Positions 22,701-33,122 of a stretch of DNA of 64,000 bases are shown here, piece by piece. The position numbers were made by a program, and so were the translations under genes. This stretch comes from Fomitopsis serialis (Eukaryota > Basidiomycota > Agaricomycetes > Polyporales > Fomitopsidaceae), in assembly GCF_022376445.1 (NCBI RefSeq), contig NW_025955016.1, forward strand, positions 184,291 through 248,290, read 5' to 3'. The notes under the pieces are model-generated. The model saw only the letters and a program-made list of their open reading frames with translations, was not told the origin of the DNA and did not search any database. Position 1 is the first letter of the stretch, and each line of letters begins with the position of its first letter.

Positions 22701-23760
22701 GCCTCGATCAGCTGCCGAGGGCGCCGTCCACCCACGGGCATTCACAGCACCAATTCTCCGCGGTGGGCGGGGGGGACGGGGTCTGTGCCGGGCCCGAGCA
22801 CCTGGAGGGTGAGGTGGTGAGCACGGCGGTGAGTCCACACGAGAGCATGGTGGACGTCGCGGTGGGCGGGGGAGAGACGATCGAGGAGGCGGACGAGGGT
22901 GAGGAGGCAGAGGAGGGGGCGGAGGAGGAAGGAGAAGGCGGCGATGCGCCTCCATACTCGCACATGCGCACACAAAATTCTCATTACCACCCGCGCCATG
23001 ACCACCCGCGGGACCACCACCCACATCCCCGCCCCCATTCCTTTCCGTACCCTCGGAGTCCACATTCGTTCGCGCAGTCGCCACCGTCTTCCCCGCCCTC
23101 ACGACCGCATTCGCAGATCCTACTGCCGACGTCTGTGGGCCCGGGGTCCCCACAGGAAACACCAGCGCAGAACGCCGTGAACAACCTATACCAGCGCCAC
23201 CCTTTCCCACACACCCTCTCATCACCGCAGATTCCACAAAACGCGCAGCCACCACCTGGCTCGCCACCGGCGGTGCGCGTGGCGGTCCCCCGCCCGCGTG
23301 CCGCTCTTCGCTGTCGCCCCAATTACCGTCGTGGGCGGAGGGCGTCGGCGTCGCACGGCGCGCGAGCTCGTATGTGTCGAAGAAGCCGCCCCTGAGAGAG
23401 GGCGATAACGAGATGCAGCGCGTGAGGGAGAGCGGAAGCGAGCGGGGGCAGGCGCGCGAGGGGTGGGGTGCGCCTCGGGAGGGGTACAGGAGAGGCGCAC
23501 CGAGGCTGCACCCGTATGTGATGACGTTCACGAGTCCAATCGGTGGGTGTCTCTGTCATGAGGAGCACGGTGGTCGACGTGTATTGGAGAATCGTTGGCT
23601 GATGCTGCGGTAGATTTGGTGGACTTGTCGACACCCGAGGAGCTCCCGGGCGAAATGCCTTCCGGACGAAGATCACCGTGACCTTCCAGAATCCTTTCGT
23701 CGACCTTCAAATCCATGCAGTCGCGCTGCATCATCCTCATCATCGCATATCCTGGATACC
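19776..23760 (+). CDS. Seven-helix membrane protein (receptor-like), tail frame-broken
   Basis: Twelve exons give 284 residues in one unbroken frame: 19776-19829, 20044-20145, 20241-20313, 20417-20446, 21358-21451, 21513-21529, 21604-21690, 21746-21810, 21868-22029, 22104-22201, 22255-22265, 22321-22379. Seven hydrophobic segments are visible: LLWTILSVLFLGFLIYHLW, YLASVPLFTVYSIAYTVL, WVLPLNFVFSFAWALEL, SIVSIIGMPLTCMIA, AYIFLSGSCGSLSTTVAFLY, VVFRFLFTVPLLMLALDAIV and FLVMIGGVGCFVSSAITLL. Topology and the FRFPRFIRHVK-like loop fit a fungal 7TM protein family conserved in Agaricomycetes; ligand unknown. After helix 7 the next exon should read on as FFPRSILREAGYK, but it is one base out of phase. 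The long His/Ser/Pro/Glu-rich tail switches frame more than once before KITVTFQNPFVDLQ near 23700. Either a decaying gene or sequence errors. Confidence 0.78.
20447..21357 (+). other. Abnormally long intron of the 7TM gene
   Basis: The donor after ACGACAAATATAA (GTGCGT) and the acceptor ACTGACAG are 911 nt apart, while all other introns in this gene are roughly 50-215 nt. The first part is pyrimidine-rich. Frames inside (for example 20611-20830) look partly protein-like but match nothing I know. An old insertion into a normal short intron is the simplest reading; I found no terminal repeats or target-site duplication. Confidence 0.55.
21513..21529 (+). other. 17-nt micro-exon of the 7TM gene
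   Basis: The exon sequence CGTAACCCACCTCGAAG is bounded by an AAG acceptor and a GTCGGT donor. Including it, and only then, the frame joins GCG CTC GAG CT to AG CTC GCG TTT, giving ALELVTHLEELAFWLYLLHQ. The resulting helix is continuous and hydrophobic. Confidence 0.7.
22255..22265 (+). other. 11-nt micro-exon of the 7TM gene
   Basis: GGAGTCGGCAG between TTTAG and GTATTG. It restores phase between HPLNSHL and DFLVMIGGVGCF, adding ESA. Without it the frame is lost at this junction. It is one of the shortest exons one can propose, and is supported only by frame continuity. Confidence 0.6.
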
Positions 23761-24573
23761 CTCACCTGCCTCTTGCTTTGCTCCACGCTGTCGTCGTCAT
23801 CGCTCATTCGTTGTAAGTCAACTACATATGGCACCATCAGTCTTGCATGCATGGATTACAGAGTCGGAGCGGGTAGGTCTGCGTCACAGGATTGGCCATC
23901 CGGGTTCAGCGCTCGGTGGTCGTACATCGAGAGGTGGTCGACGGGTGGGGACAGGCGTCTCTTCCATAAAGCTGACGGCACACTCTTCATGGCGCGTGGC
24001 CATGCACGTCGTGTGTCGCTGTCAGCGTCGAGGTGATGATGGAGGAGGAGAGCGTCGACCCGCGCGCCTGCTTTGGACTGAGATGGTCGTTTGGTTAGGA
24101 GTGGACCTAGGATAGCGCGTGTGCTAATGTGTATCACTTATTCCCCTCTCGCAACTTACGCCGTCGGTGGATACTTGTATGTATAGTGTTATCCATTCAG
24201 AGGAAGTGAACGCATGTATTGAACGCGGTTATCTGTGGTTGTCCTCGAACGCTACATCGATAGTGTGCTGTCCAGGGAACAGCAAGCTTCGTATCCGACT
24301 GACACAAGGTAATGCACACTACGCGAATACAGGCCCTTCTCAACATTACGAATGATACCTTCACCATCGTCTTCCATCCCTCCGTCATATGTCATGTGTT
24401 ATAGCCTCAACACGGCCGTGAATGTGTCGTGAGTTTGCGTGGATCTGGATCGTGCGTCCAAATTTCGCTCGAATGCGCAATGCATGTGTATCCTAAACAG
24501 CGTGTTATTCATGCACTGAGATTTGAAGGGGGGGAATGACGAACTGTTTCTCGTAGTGGTCTGTGTTTCACTG
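23761..24573. other. Gene-free interval
   Basis: Tail-to-tail region between the 7TM gene (+) and the F-box gene (-). Contains no credible gene; frames at 23678-24115 and 23856-24137 have no recognisable features. Confidence 0.5.
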
Positions 24574-26237
24574 TCATGCCCCATCTACACCCTCAGTGTC
24601 TGAAGCGTAGCCAGATCCGCCGAATGATCCCGCCCTACCTGCAAGAACGGTTGAATGCCCCTTGGATGGTGCTGTTCGTAATGACGTTCGGCGGGACTGC
24701 AGTGGACCGTAGCACGATAGCAGACTTCGAACGCATACGTTGAGGATCCCGCGGTCGTGCCAGGATGCCAGTAAAGATTGCATTTTCTCTATGGTAATCT
24801 GCATCGCATCGGAGAAATCGGTCTGGTTCCATTGACGCCTATCTTGAGCGACGTGAAATTGAATGTTGACACTGGTGAGCCGGTTGAACGAAGGTGCGTT
24901 CGCCACGTCATGTAGACGACGCTGCACTTGATGGTCGTGAGGTGTCCAATTGAGTCTGTCGATCGTGTGGCCATATCGTGCTACTGTCGAGGAAAGATCA
25001 ACGACCAAACTGAGCCGTTCTAGTTGGCACTGAGAGAGATTGGAAAGAACCAAGTGGAGTTGGTCTGCTATTCTCAAGGGTGGTGAAGATGGGTCCATGT
25101 TTGTTGCAGAATCCAGATTTCGGTAGCCAAATTGCAAAATGCGTAGATTGGCACCATGCAATTTGAGGAGCGAAGAGGGATAACCTGTCAGCATTGGTCA
25201 GCTGAGAAGGTTTACGCCCAAGAAGTATATTACTATGCCCGGAGTCAATGAGACGCAAGTTCTCCATGGACGGCGCGGCCCTTTGAAGGAGTTCGCAGAT
25301 CGACCGCTCACTAGCCGCGAAGTCCTGCTCTACACATAGGGAACGATGGTACTACGGCCATCTGTGGGAAATAACCAATCAACCAGACGATCAAGCAGTG
25401 CTGAGTCGAGGGACACTAGCGTCAGCTTCTTGAGCTTCGGTATCAGGATAGGCCCAGGTCCAGGATATGCGGGCGGCACCAAGTTCTTCTGCGCCGCTTT
25501 GGTCAGATGACCATTGACCAAATCTAGCTCCGAGAGTGCTGGTAAAGCGCAGATGACACGTCGCAATCTTACACACTAGAGAGGACGAAACTGCGTAGTG
25601 CCAAGTGGGTCACGTGTTGAAATTGGGAGAGATTCAGAGTGAATGTGGGGTCGAAGGAGCCTGGAGGACAGCCTTGAAAAGCGAGGCTCTCTACATTGGG
25701 ACAGATCCGCGGCAAGACGAGGGGAACGACATGGAGGAACTGCTTGTCGTCCTCGTTGTGTGATATGGACAAAGTCCGAGTCCGGAGGAGGAGGGAGCGG
25801 CTTGAAGGATTTTGGTGTGGGAGGCGCACCAACCCCTGAAATTGACGACGACTGCAGAGAGAGATGTCGTTGTAAAACGGGCGAATGCTAGCGCTGTACC
25901 ATGCTCGACACACGGACATGCATACACGCAGCGTGCGCCTATCGCACACCAGAAAGCCGATGATGTGGTCAGCGATTTCGATGGGTACGCGGTCGGTGAT
26001 GTGCAGTGGAAGAGGGTAAAGAACAGGTGGCGGTCTGTTATGAAAAACGCGGTAGGTGAAACCCCAGTAATAGTAGTCCCAATCGACATCGGCTAGAGGC
26101 GGCGTATTGGGAGCTGCTGTGGCAGCCAAAGCAAGAGGTTTATCGATCGACCCTTTGAGCCCCTTGGACCGCGGTTCCGCACTGGCGGAGCTGTAGAGAG
26201 TGCTAGTGAGACTTCTGGTCAGAGAATTGAGCGTCAT
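24574..26237 (-). pseudogene. F-box protein gene with two frame lesions
   Basis: F-box proteins recruit substrates to SCF ubiquitin ligases through Skp1. The N-terminal part holds a clear F-box: VPIEIADHIIGFLVCDRRTL followed by RVCMSVCRAWYSASIRPFYN. It is followed by leucine-rich segments (FLHVVPLVLPRICPNVESLA, LNLSQFQHVTHLALRSF). An intron (CATA/GTAATA to CTGACAG, about 25200) joins RLIDSGHS to YPSSLLKLHGANLRILQF, and the last exon ends at 24574. Aligned to the intact paralogue at 59178-60575, the frame breaks twice: near 25575, between FVLSS and RRVICALPALSELDL, and near 25332, where STIVP should continue as LCVEQDFAASERSICELL. Each lesion is about one missing base. Start taken at MTLNSLTRSL; an upstream ATG at 26291 is also in frame. 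Confidence 0.8.
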
Positions 26238-26390
26238 GGACTTGCCACTTCCGCCACAGACAGCGACTAAGCTGGACAACTTCCACTTCAATTATGTGTT
26301 CATCCCTATGATGCGGCGTGCGCCTCAGGGCGACGTAGCTAAAGCACAAAGATCAGTCCATGCCTCAGCTCAGATGTGCTGAGAAAAGGC

Positions 26391-26933
26391 CTACATGTCA
26401 GCTATGTTCTTTTCGTTTTCATGCGTTGTGAAGGTACCCGTGACATTTTTACAAAATATTCCTTTGCCGAAAGCCAAATCGACTTCAAGAAGTTGATGAA
26501 CCGAGGTACGATGGCCATTCCTGTTCATTTCCATGCAATTGCCACAGCCACATAGATGCATGCAGTGCATCTTTGCATTCATGGCCAGCCCGTCCAGAGC
26601 ATGCCGTCCCACCTCATATACAATCCTGTACCTGTTGAGAGTTTCAGTGACGCACCCTAGCAATCGAAGAGATGCTGAACATTTTGCCGCAAATATCAAA
26701 CCTTCCATTGTGAGAAGCAGGAGTGACCCTGTACGAGCTGCCGTGCGTATCCCCCAAATGGCAATGGTATCGCATGCCGTGAATATGGATTCCGCCCATA
26801 CTAGTACAAGCCTTGTAAGAGAGGACGAGGACAACTCACTGACGTGTGCAGCCGAGTGGCACACAGTGCAATGGAGGCTGAGGCTCGGACATCCGTGTTT
26901 TATACACAACGTCCGAGTCGATACACCTTGCAT
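26391..26933 (-). CDS. Hypothetical protein, 180 codons, no family recognised
   Basis: A single open frame starting MQGVSTRTLCIKHGC. It has a mildly hydrophobic middle (LVLVWAESIFTACDTIAIWG, SASLRLLGCV) and a Cys/His-rich stretch (MHCMHLCGCGNCMEM). The surrounding DNA is not strongly GC-rich, so the length is mildly notable, but I see no promoter, homology or splice support. It may be chance or an exon of a larger gene. Confidence 0.22.
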   Translation of the reverse strand: MQGVSTRTLCIKHGCPSLSLHCTVCHSAAHVSELSSSSLTRLVLVWAESIFTACDTIAIWGIRTAARTGSLLLLTMEGLIFAAKCSASLRLLGCVTETLNRYRIVYEVGRHALDGLAMNAKMHCMHLCGCGNCMEMNRNGHRTSVHQLLEVDLAFGKGIFCKNVTGTFTTHENEKNIADM

Positions 26934-28143
26934 CCACAGCTCTTGATGGGCGTATCAAGGGTCTACGCCCAGTGACTCTAGCACGCCTGAAGTCAATCTG
27001 AGGATCGGTCCATCCGTGGACACTGAGCTACAGCGAATTGCCACCCCCATACATTGTTTCGCCCGAGCGGACCTTCTGTATGCGGACGTATATGTGGTTA
27101 TGAAGTCCTGCCAGTGAGTCGACTGATCAACGACACGACGATCAGTTGACTCAGAGCGACCTACCGCATATTCAGAGCAACGGCTCATCCGAATCAGAGC
27201 ACCCAAAGTCACTGTCTTCAAGCTTTAAAGCTTCATAGGTTCAGCATACAACAGAGGTTATAAGCCACGCGATGATACCGTGACGTCCCTTCAAGTTCGC
27301 GCTCGCGGACGGTGGTCACTGGTAAGTACCAACGTAAGGTTGCCCCGCTCACCCGGATCCCAAATGCAGTCATAGTAAACCGGGATGACCACCAAATTTA
27401 CTAGACGACGTCGACGCCTGGTGGATGCTGGGAAGCAAGTCTTATGATGCAATTGTAAGGCAGTGTAGAACCAGTTGCCAGCTGGTGGCCCGGGAGGGCA
27501 GCGCTCGCGGACTTTGATCATCGACACAGCCACATTAATTAGGCGCTCGTCAGCTTCGAATCCGGAGAAAAGCACTAACCAAGCACTAACTCACAAAAAC
27601 CGTCAAAACCCCGCTGATAGTCATCATGTAGCTCGACAATGCATATGGGCCTTGAAGCTTGAACTTGAACGTGATCATATAATGGTGTCTGCTACTAGGA
27701 TCAGGGCTTACAAACAAACAGAGAAGCCTACTTACTAGTCACACGTACCGGCAAAGTTGACCACAGAGTATTGGTACACAGTTGAACCACTCTCACCGGT
27801 AGTTGGACCTCTTTCATGCGGGAAGTGGCATGTAGAGACACCCAGCCATGGTATGACATGCACCTCGCATTCCTGTCGCAAGATGCCGCGCGTGTGCAAA
27901 CACTAACTGACTTGTCGTGGCAACTTATCCCACTAACCAGTGCATCCGAATCAGTAGCCTGGGTTTGATGCGGGCCCGCAGCCATCGAAGAAAGGAAGAA
28001 AGCACCATCTAAATGTGCCATGGTTCCCTGCGTGCTACACGGGAGCAACTTTGCAAGGTCGCTGGGATAGCTTCGAGAACACTGCGCATACTTACCTGCG
28101 CATTACGGCGAGCGGGCACGTACGCGCGGTGTCGTAACTCAGG
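26934..28143. other. Gene-free interval
   Basis: No credible gene. It contains one clear inverted repeat (27116-27152, listed separately). Confidence 0.45.
27116..27152. other. Imperfect hairpin, 13-bp arms
   Basis: Left arm GAGTCGACTGATC, 11-nt loop AACGACACGAC, right arm GATCAGTTGACTC; 12 of 13 positions pair. It is in gene-free DNA and no adjacent U-run suggests a terminator role. Meaning unknown. Confidence 0.5.
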
Positions 28144-28967
28144 CTACAGGAGCCTGCGCCTGTTACATAGCGAGCCCAGATCCGAGCAATACACAGGGCC
28201 GACCACTGGTAGTCCATATACCGCACGCGAAGAACACCCCTGCCAGTGAAGCGCCGAATCAGAGTTGTATGCAATGTCGTATGTGACCCACATGCCTACG
28301 TCAACCACCAGGACTGACATACTCTCCCCTTCACGACAACACGGCGGTCCATGGTTCTGTCTAAGAGCGATATGAATGTGGGCTCCGCGATTCAGTGAAA
28401 CGGAAGAATGGTGTGACCTTGAACCGTGCGTCTTGCGCTGGGGGCCACCTTCGTTCTTCAAGCGCCTCAGCTCGTCCGATGCTCGCCTCTAGTCGCGCGA
28501 TGAGACATGGAAAGGACATGGGAAACGATGGAGATACACCCACAGCAATTCTGGCGCGAAGGAGTTCCACCCGTCGCCGAAGGCGGTAGATGCTGTACGA
28601 CAAGCCGCCTAACAATCCCTTCACCTGTGGTACCATCGACGGCGCACAATGGGAGCAGAGCTTGAGATCCACGGCCTGCGCCTGCATGCTATCCGGTGAC
28701 GAAGGCTGCGTTAGCTCGCGTTCCATACTGCGGCGATTGCTCCTACCTGGCTAGGGCCTGTTGTGCCTCGCCGACGTCACTACCGACTAGCAAGCCCCTC
28801 TCAATCACAGACTCCAGGAAGGTCCCGGTGTCATCCAGTGTCTCGTCGAGATGTCTGCATTGAGCCGACGGGATCTGCGACGAAAGCACAGAGCAGAGGA
28901 TGAACGACACGATGACTAGCTCGAGGCCCATCGCCCAGGACCATGCATAGCTGCAGTTCGCAGGCAT
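28144..28967 (-). CDS. TM/coiled-coil family protein A
   Basis: Member of a three-copy family in this window (others at 52203-53036 and 55789-56206). Exon 1 28967-28747 encodes a membrane-anchor helix (MGLELVIVSFILCSVLSSQ) and an amphipathic stretch ending ESVIERGLLVGSDVGEAQQA. Exon 2 28688-28544 joins through a GTAGGA donor and GGATAG acceptor to give MQAQAVDLKLCSHCAPSM, then VKGLLGGLSYSIYRLRRRVE and LLRARIA. Exon 3 probably begins after GCGACTAG near 28493 (RRASDELRRLKNEGGPQRK), matching the third exon of copy B; its 3' limit (28144 by open frame) is uncertain. Intron positions and phases are shared with B and C. Function unknown; small single-pass proteins with a coiled coil could scaffold at a membrane, but nothing shows this. 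Confidence 0.6.
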
Positions 28968-29872
28968 CTCGGGATGACGCTAGAGAGAGAGAGGGATGGG
29001 ACGTAAAGAGGAATGGAAGAGTGCTGTTGTCGTACGCGATTCGCGATGAGTCTCAGCCTAGGGCTACTTGCGCGGTCGGACTCCGACGTTCAGAACGCAC
29101 AGCCCGAGACCATGAGGCATCCGTCCTGCGTCAGCAAGCCACATGCCAGAAGGACATTGTCTGCTGTAAGCCTCGAGGCTCGTGCGCGTCGGCGAGATGC
29201 AGATGTGACCTTTAGTACTTATGAGTAACCATTGCCATTTTCGTTCTGCAGACAATAATGAGCAGAGTCAATCAGGCTACGAAATCAGACGTAATACCTC
29301 TGCACTGAACATACGGTAAGACGTCTCGATGCCTTCAAAGAATGTTCACGGCTCGAACTTACGGCATGGTACGCGCAGCGAGCGAGGGAAGGCCGTTGAG
29401 GGACGATTAACATTTTCGCCGCAGACACAGTACATCAGCCTTAGTTGTGCTGCAGCCTGAGCACTAATCCAGAGCAGTCCGGACCAGCAGTGGTGGGATG
29501 TGATGAAACTTGGTCGTGTTGCAGCTTGAACGCCGCATCGGTCGCTCTCATGCCATCTGAATCTCGATCTCCTGAGCGCACGTGATTACGATTCGAACGT
29601 CAATTCAAGTTCGTCCTCCAAGCTCTTAGCTTGCTCCGAGCTGTCATACTCGCTCTTCTGTTGGTGCTCTAAGTCTACGAGTCTCTTTGATGCTGCTTAC
29701 GGCCACTTACGAGAGACAGCAGTCCGATACATCTTCTGCCTCTTACGGACCGGAGGCGAGTGGCCCACGGCCTTCGAATGCCTCAGGCAGGTCGATGAAG
29801 TCATCGCGGATCGTTACTAACGAGAATACAGGTCATTACGTCGACTACAGGGTACAACTTAACAGCATCAAG
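28968..29872. other. Gene-free interval
   Basis: Upstream of family gene A and downstream of the four-helix gene. No supportable gene; frames at 28943-29215 and 29687-29932 have no features. Confidence 0.45.
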
Positions 29873-30747
29873 TCAAATCAGAGTCGTGACATCGTGGTGG
29901 GGAATCAAATGAACCGCGTTACTGATCGATAATTCGTAGCTACCACTCTCAAGACACGCCTCTCCGAGACGGTCGCAGGTATCTGGCCGGTCGCGCTCAC
30001 TCCACTCGTTGCGGCTGTGCTTTCTCGTCTGCATATCCCGCGGGGACGCCGCTGCCCGTCGCCACTGCTCCCCGGACGCCTGGCGCGCGTAGTGGAACGA
30101 CAGCGCGGACGCGAGCGAGGAGAAGAGGAGGGCTATCCACGGAAGCACCGTGCCCGCCACGACTGCGAACCGCGCGCATACCGTCAGCAAAAGTGCGCAT
30201 ACATCGACCGCAGCCGCGCAGACTCACGGTAGCCGAGCTTGTGGTAGACGGAGGTGAGGCCGAACGCGGCCTGGTACGCCTGGATGTCTCCCGCGCTGAG
30301 GGGCACGCCGCCGATGTTCGCGCTGATCTTCGCGGAGCGGTTCGCGACGAAGTCCGTGAACGGCACGAGCGTCGCGAAGAGCCACACGCTCAGGAAGGCG
30401 AGCGCCGCCGCGCCCGCGCGGGGCGCGTGGCGCGTGTGGAGCGCGCCCCAGCTGTTCCCGTCGGGGTTGCGCTTGACGATGCGGAGGCGGAAGAAGAGCG
30501 CGTGCACGATGGAGAGGAAGGAGACGAGCGCGATGAGAGCGCAGACGACGGTGACGACGATGCCCGAGCTGAGCACGTCGTTGGTGTTGATGGTGACGGA
30601 CGCCACGGAGGGCACGTCCTTCTTCAGCGTGCGCTTCTGGTCCGAGGACTTTGCGAGCGCGTTGATGCCCGTGGACAGGGCTACGATGCCGAACGCAAAG
30701 GAGAGCGCGAGGGCGGCGAGGCGGGCGTGGGCGGTCGCGGCGGACAT
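29873..30747 (-). CDS. Four-helix membrane protein of unknown function
   Basis: Two exons, 30747-30228 and 30162-29873, joined by GTGAGT and GGTTCGCAG, give 269 residues. Hydrophobic segments: LAALALSFAFGIVALSTGIN, GIVVTVVCALIALVSFLSIV, AAALAFLSVWLFATLVPFTD and, after the intron, LVAGTVLPWIALLFSSLASA. The layout of four helices with short termini and a basic loop (FRLRIVKRNPDGNSW) resembles MARVEL-type or other small fungal tetraspan proteins, but I see no diagnostic motif. The last 60 residues are polar. A TATA-like element lies about 120 nt upstream. The opposite strand has a long GC-driven frame that is not a gene. Confidence 0.78.
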
Positions 30748-30865
30748 GGTCGTAACGGTCGTGGGCGTCGCGGGCGCGGTCGCTGGGTGGTCCGAGCGTG
30801 TCTGTGTGGGTGGGTATCCCTGTGAAGGCGGACGCTGTGGAGAGGACGCGCGCGCGACTGGCGGC

Positions 30866-30873
30866 CTATATAC
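30866..30873 (-). promoter_or_regulatory. TATA-like box of the four-helix protein gene
   Basis: GTATATAG on the minus strand, about 120 nt before the ATG at 30747. Confidence 0.45.
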
Positions 30874-30874
30874 T

Positions 30875-31625
30875 GCAGCAGCCTTCTTTGCCTGTGCGCG
30901 CGGGGATGACGAAGCACGAGGAGGGGAGAAACACGGGCCTAGACGTGTGGCACGCTAGAATGCCGCGGGGGCGTCACACGCCAGCCCTCGTGAGGCGTTT
31001 TCAGCCAACCACACCTGACCTTTCCTTTTGGTGCACCCGATATGGCAATCCACTTGCCTTTACAGGCTCCGAGCGCGGATGTGTGATCGGCGCCAAGCCA
31101 CCTCCCCCGCATCCCCGCATGGGCTCGGCGCAATGACCCCGCCTCGCGTCATCCATTTGACGCATCACGGAGTACATAAAACCTAGTGACGCACTGGCGA
31201 GGTGCTGTCCAGTAATCAAATGAACGCAGGTTGTGGAATACGAGTCCCTACAGCCTTCTGCAGCTGTCTTGCTGACAGTGACAATGGTTTCTGTGGCTCC
31301 AGTGGCAGGAACATGCACAGGTCTACTACGGAAACCCTATCCGCAAAAGGACATGTTGATCTATGAGGATGGAATGGTTCTAGCGAGGTAAGTGTCCGCC
31401 CCCCCATCTCCGAGTCAAGGGCGCCGTGTTAACGTGAACCTAATATCATGTCTTTGCCGCAGCGAAAGTGCTGCCGGAGGCGTAAAAATTATGTTCAGCG
31501 ACGCCATAGGCTCAATACAGCTAAGTTAGACCGATGTTTCGACTCGGATGACTCACGCTCTGTCAGCGCGTCTCACCAATATTGGCACCCAACTGAAGCA
31601 TTGGTGCAGATGCTTCTAGACCGCC
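30875..31625. other. Gene-free interval
   Basis: 5' flank of the four-helix gene, then 500 bases without a credible frame, domain or repeat. Confidence 0.45.
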
Positions 31626-31962
31626 TATGGCGGTAATCAAACGTCCGCGGTGGAATCGGGTTGACAACAGTTCACGCGTTGACGGACAGCACAGAACAGG
31701 CAGAGTTTGTTTGCTGGTTTGTGACTCCCATTGATAGTGCGCTGTACTTGAATGTTATCAGGCAGAGTATCTGCGATGCATACCATGAATGTCAGAAAAC
31801 ACGACAGATGTATCACGAAGCCACCTTTAGGTACGCACCCATATCCCCCGGGCATCCATTCTCACGCCCTCCTCGCGAGCAACACCGCCGTCGGCCATTC
31901 CACCTCAACCTCCTCGCCCTCCCCCGCCTCTCCCCCATTCTTCCAGTCGCGCCACCTCCTCC
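31626..31962 (-). pseudogene. Duplicated 3' end of the methyltransferase gene
   Basis: Matches about 47001-47250 in the same orientation: the shared run ATGGCGGTAA, the CGTCCGCGGTGGA motif, and the last coding bases of the methyltransferase. On the minus strand it encodes GEAGEGEEVEVEWPTAVLLA, then the same ARRA end with a stop. Only the C-terminal tail and 3' flank were copied, so it cannot be functional. The two copies are now separated by the retrotransposon. Confidence 0.75.
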
Positions 31963-33122
31963 TCAGTCCCGTGAGTTCTTGCACCTTCTCCGCATAGCAT
32001 TGCTGCAGTGCTGATGTTTTGCGAACACTGGAAGCTCAACACTCTCGTTAATCGCGTGCATGAAATATACCTCATCGCAAGAAACCACAAGAATGCGCAG
32101 ACGCCACAACCCACCGCGCCATACCCCTCAGCATACGCCCGCCTAGTACAGCCGTACTTTTGACATGTCTGCACACGCCTTCATGTGTTCGTCGGTACAT
32201 GGCCGCCGGTGGTTAAGTGCGGCCGTCCAGCGTTCGACGTACGATATAGCCGCCATAGGTATGTCACGTTCGCGCATGTCTGACGGGCCCATATAACACT
32301 TTAACATGCGAATGTGCACATACAGTCCCACCTCGTCGACCTGATATGTGAGATGTCAATTCACGGCTAGTTGATGTACTACATGAGCGCCCTTCTGGTA
32401 TGTCATTCCACACTATTAATCATCTTCACCCTTGAAAGGTGCCCCGCCATCACAGACTTTCATTCTGCATTCCACACTGCCTCCACGTCTATGTGGTCCA
32501 ATTTGATATCGATAAGTGTTCTGTCATTGAACAAGCTCAAGGTTCGGACGTGCCTGTCTCGCGCGCACTTACCAGAGTGAGGTGCACTGCATCCAAGGAG
32601 AGCGGTCCTCTGTATGCATTTCTCGTGCATCGCCGCTGAGTGTTGATGACGTGAGTTTCGCTTTGCAGAGGCTTCAGGCCGTAGAGGCTATCATCACATC
32701 GGCTGCGAACCGCCCGGATCTCACGGTGTCCACTGAAAGCAAAGAACGGCTTGCGACAGCGTGTGTCTATGCTCGACGCCTCTATACGCCGGCGCGCCGG
32801 CGAGCGAGCGCTACGTTTTAACGATGCATATATACATCACTTATCATTGCCTTCACTGCGCTCTCACCCTCGTCCAGCTTTGAGTTTTGCTGCGCACACC
32901 AAGGGCCATTGAAAGTCCTCACGGGGTACGACTCCGCTTTTGCCGACGCATGCATTTACTGACATCGTACTCTCCTTTTAGCGTCGCGACCACCAACGGC
33001 TGCCAGCACCGCGCGAACCGACCAAGACGGCGCACCTTAACTTGTCTGGTGGCACAGGAGACTTTCATCGGTGCGACAGCGCGGTGACGTCGTCGTAATA
33101 ACGCTCATCCCACGTCAACGGA
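31963..33122. other. Gene-free interval
   Basis: No firm gene. The frame 32582-32821 has a partly protein-like end (SVDDVSFALQRLQAVEAIIT) but no splice or homology support. Confidence 0.4.

Noticed and set aside
22659..23531. 290-codon minus-strand frame under the 7TM tail
   Set aside because: Low-complexity Ser/Pro/Arg antisense reading of a repetitive coding tail; no start context, motif or partner exon.
30193..30825. 210-codon plus-strand frame opposite the four-helix membrane protein
   Set aside because: Arg/Glu/Gly-rich antisense shadow produced by GC-rich third positions; the minus strand has the helices, intron and TATA element.
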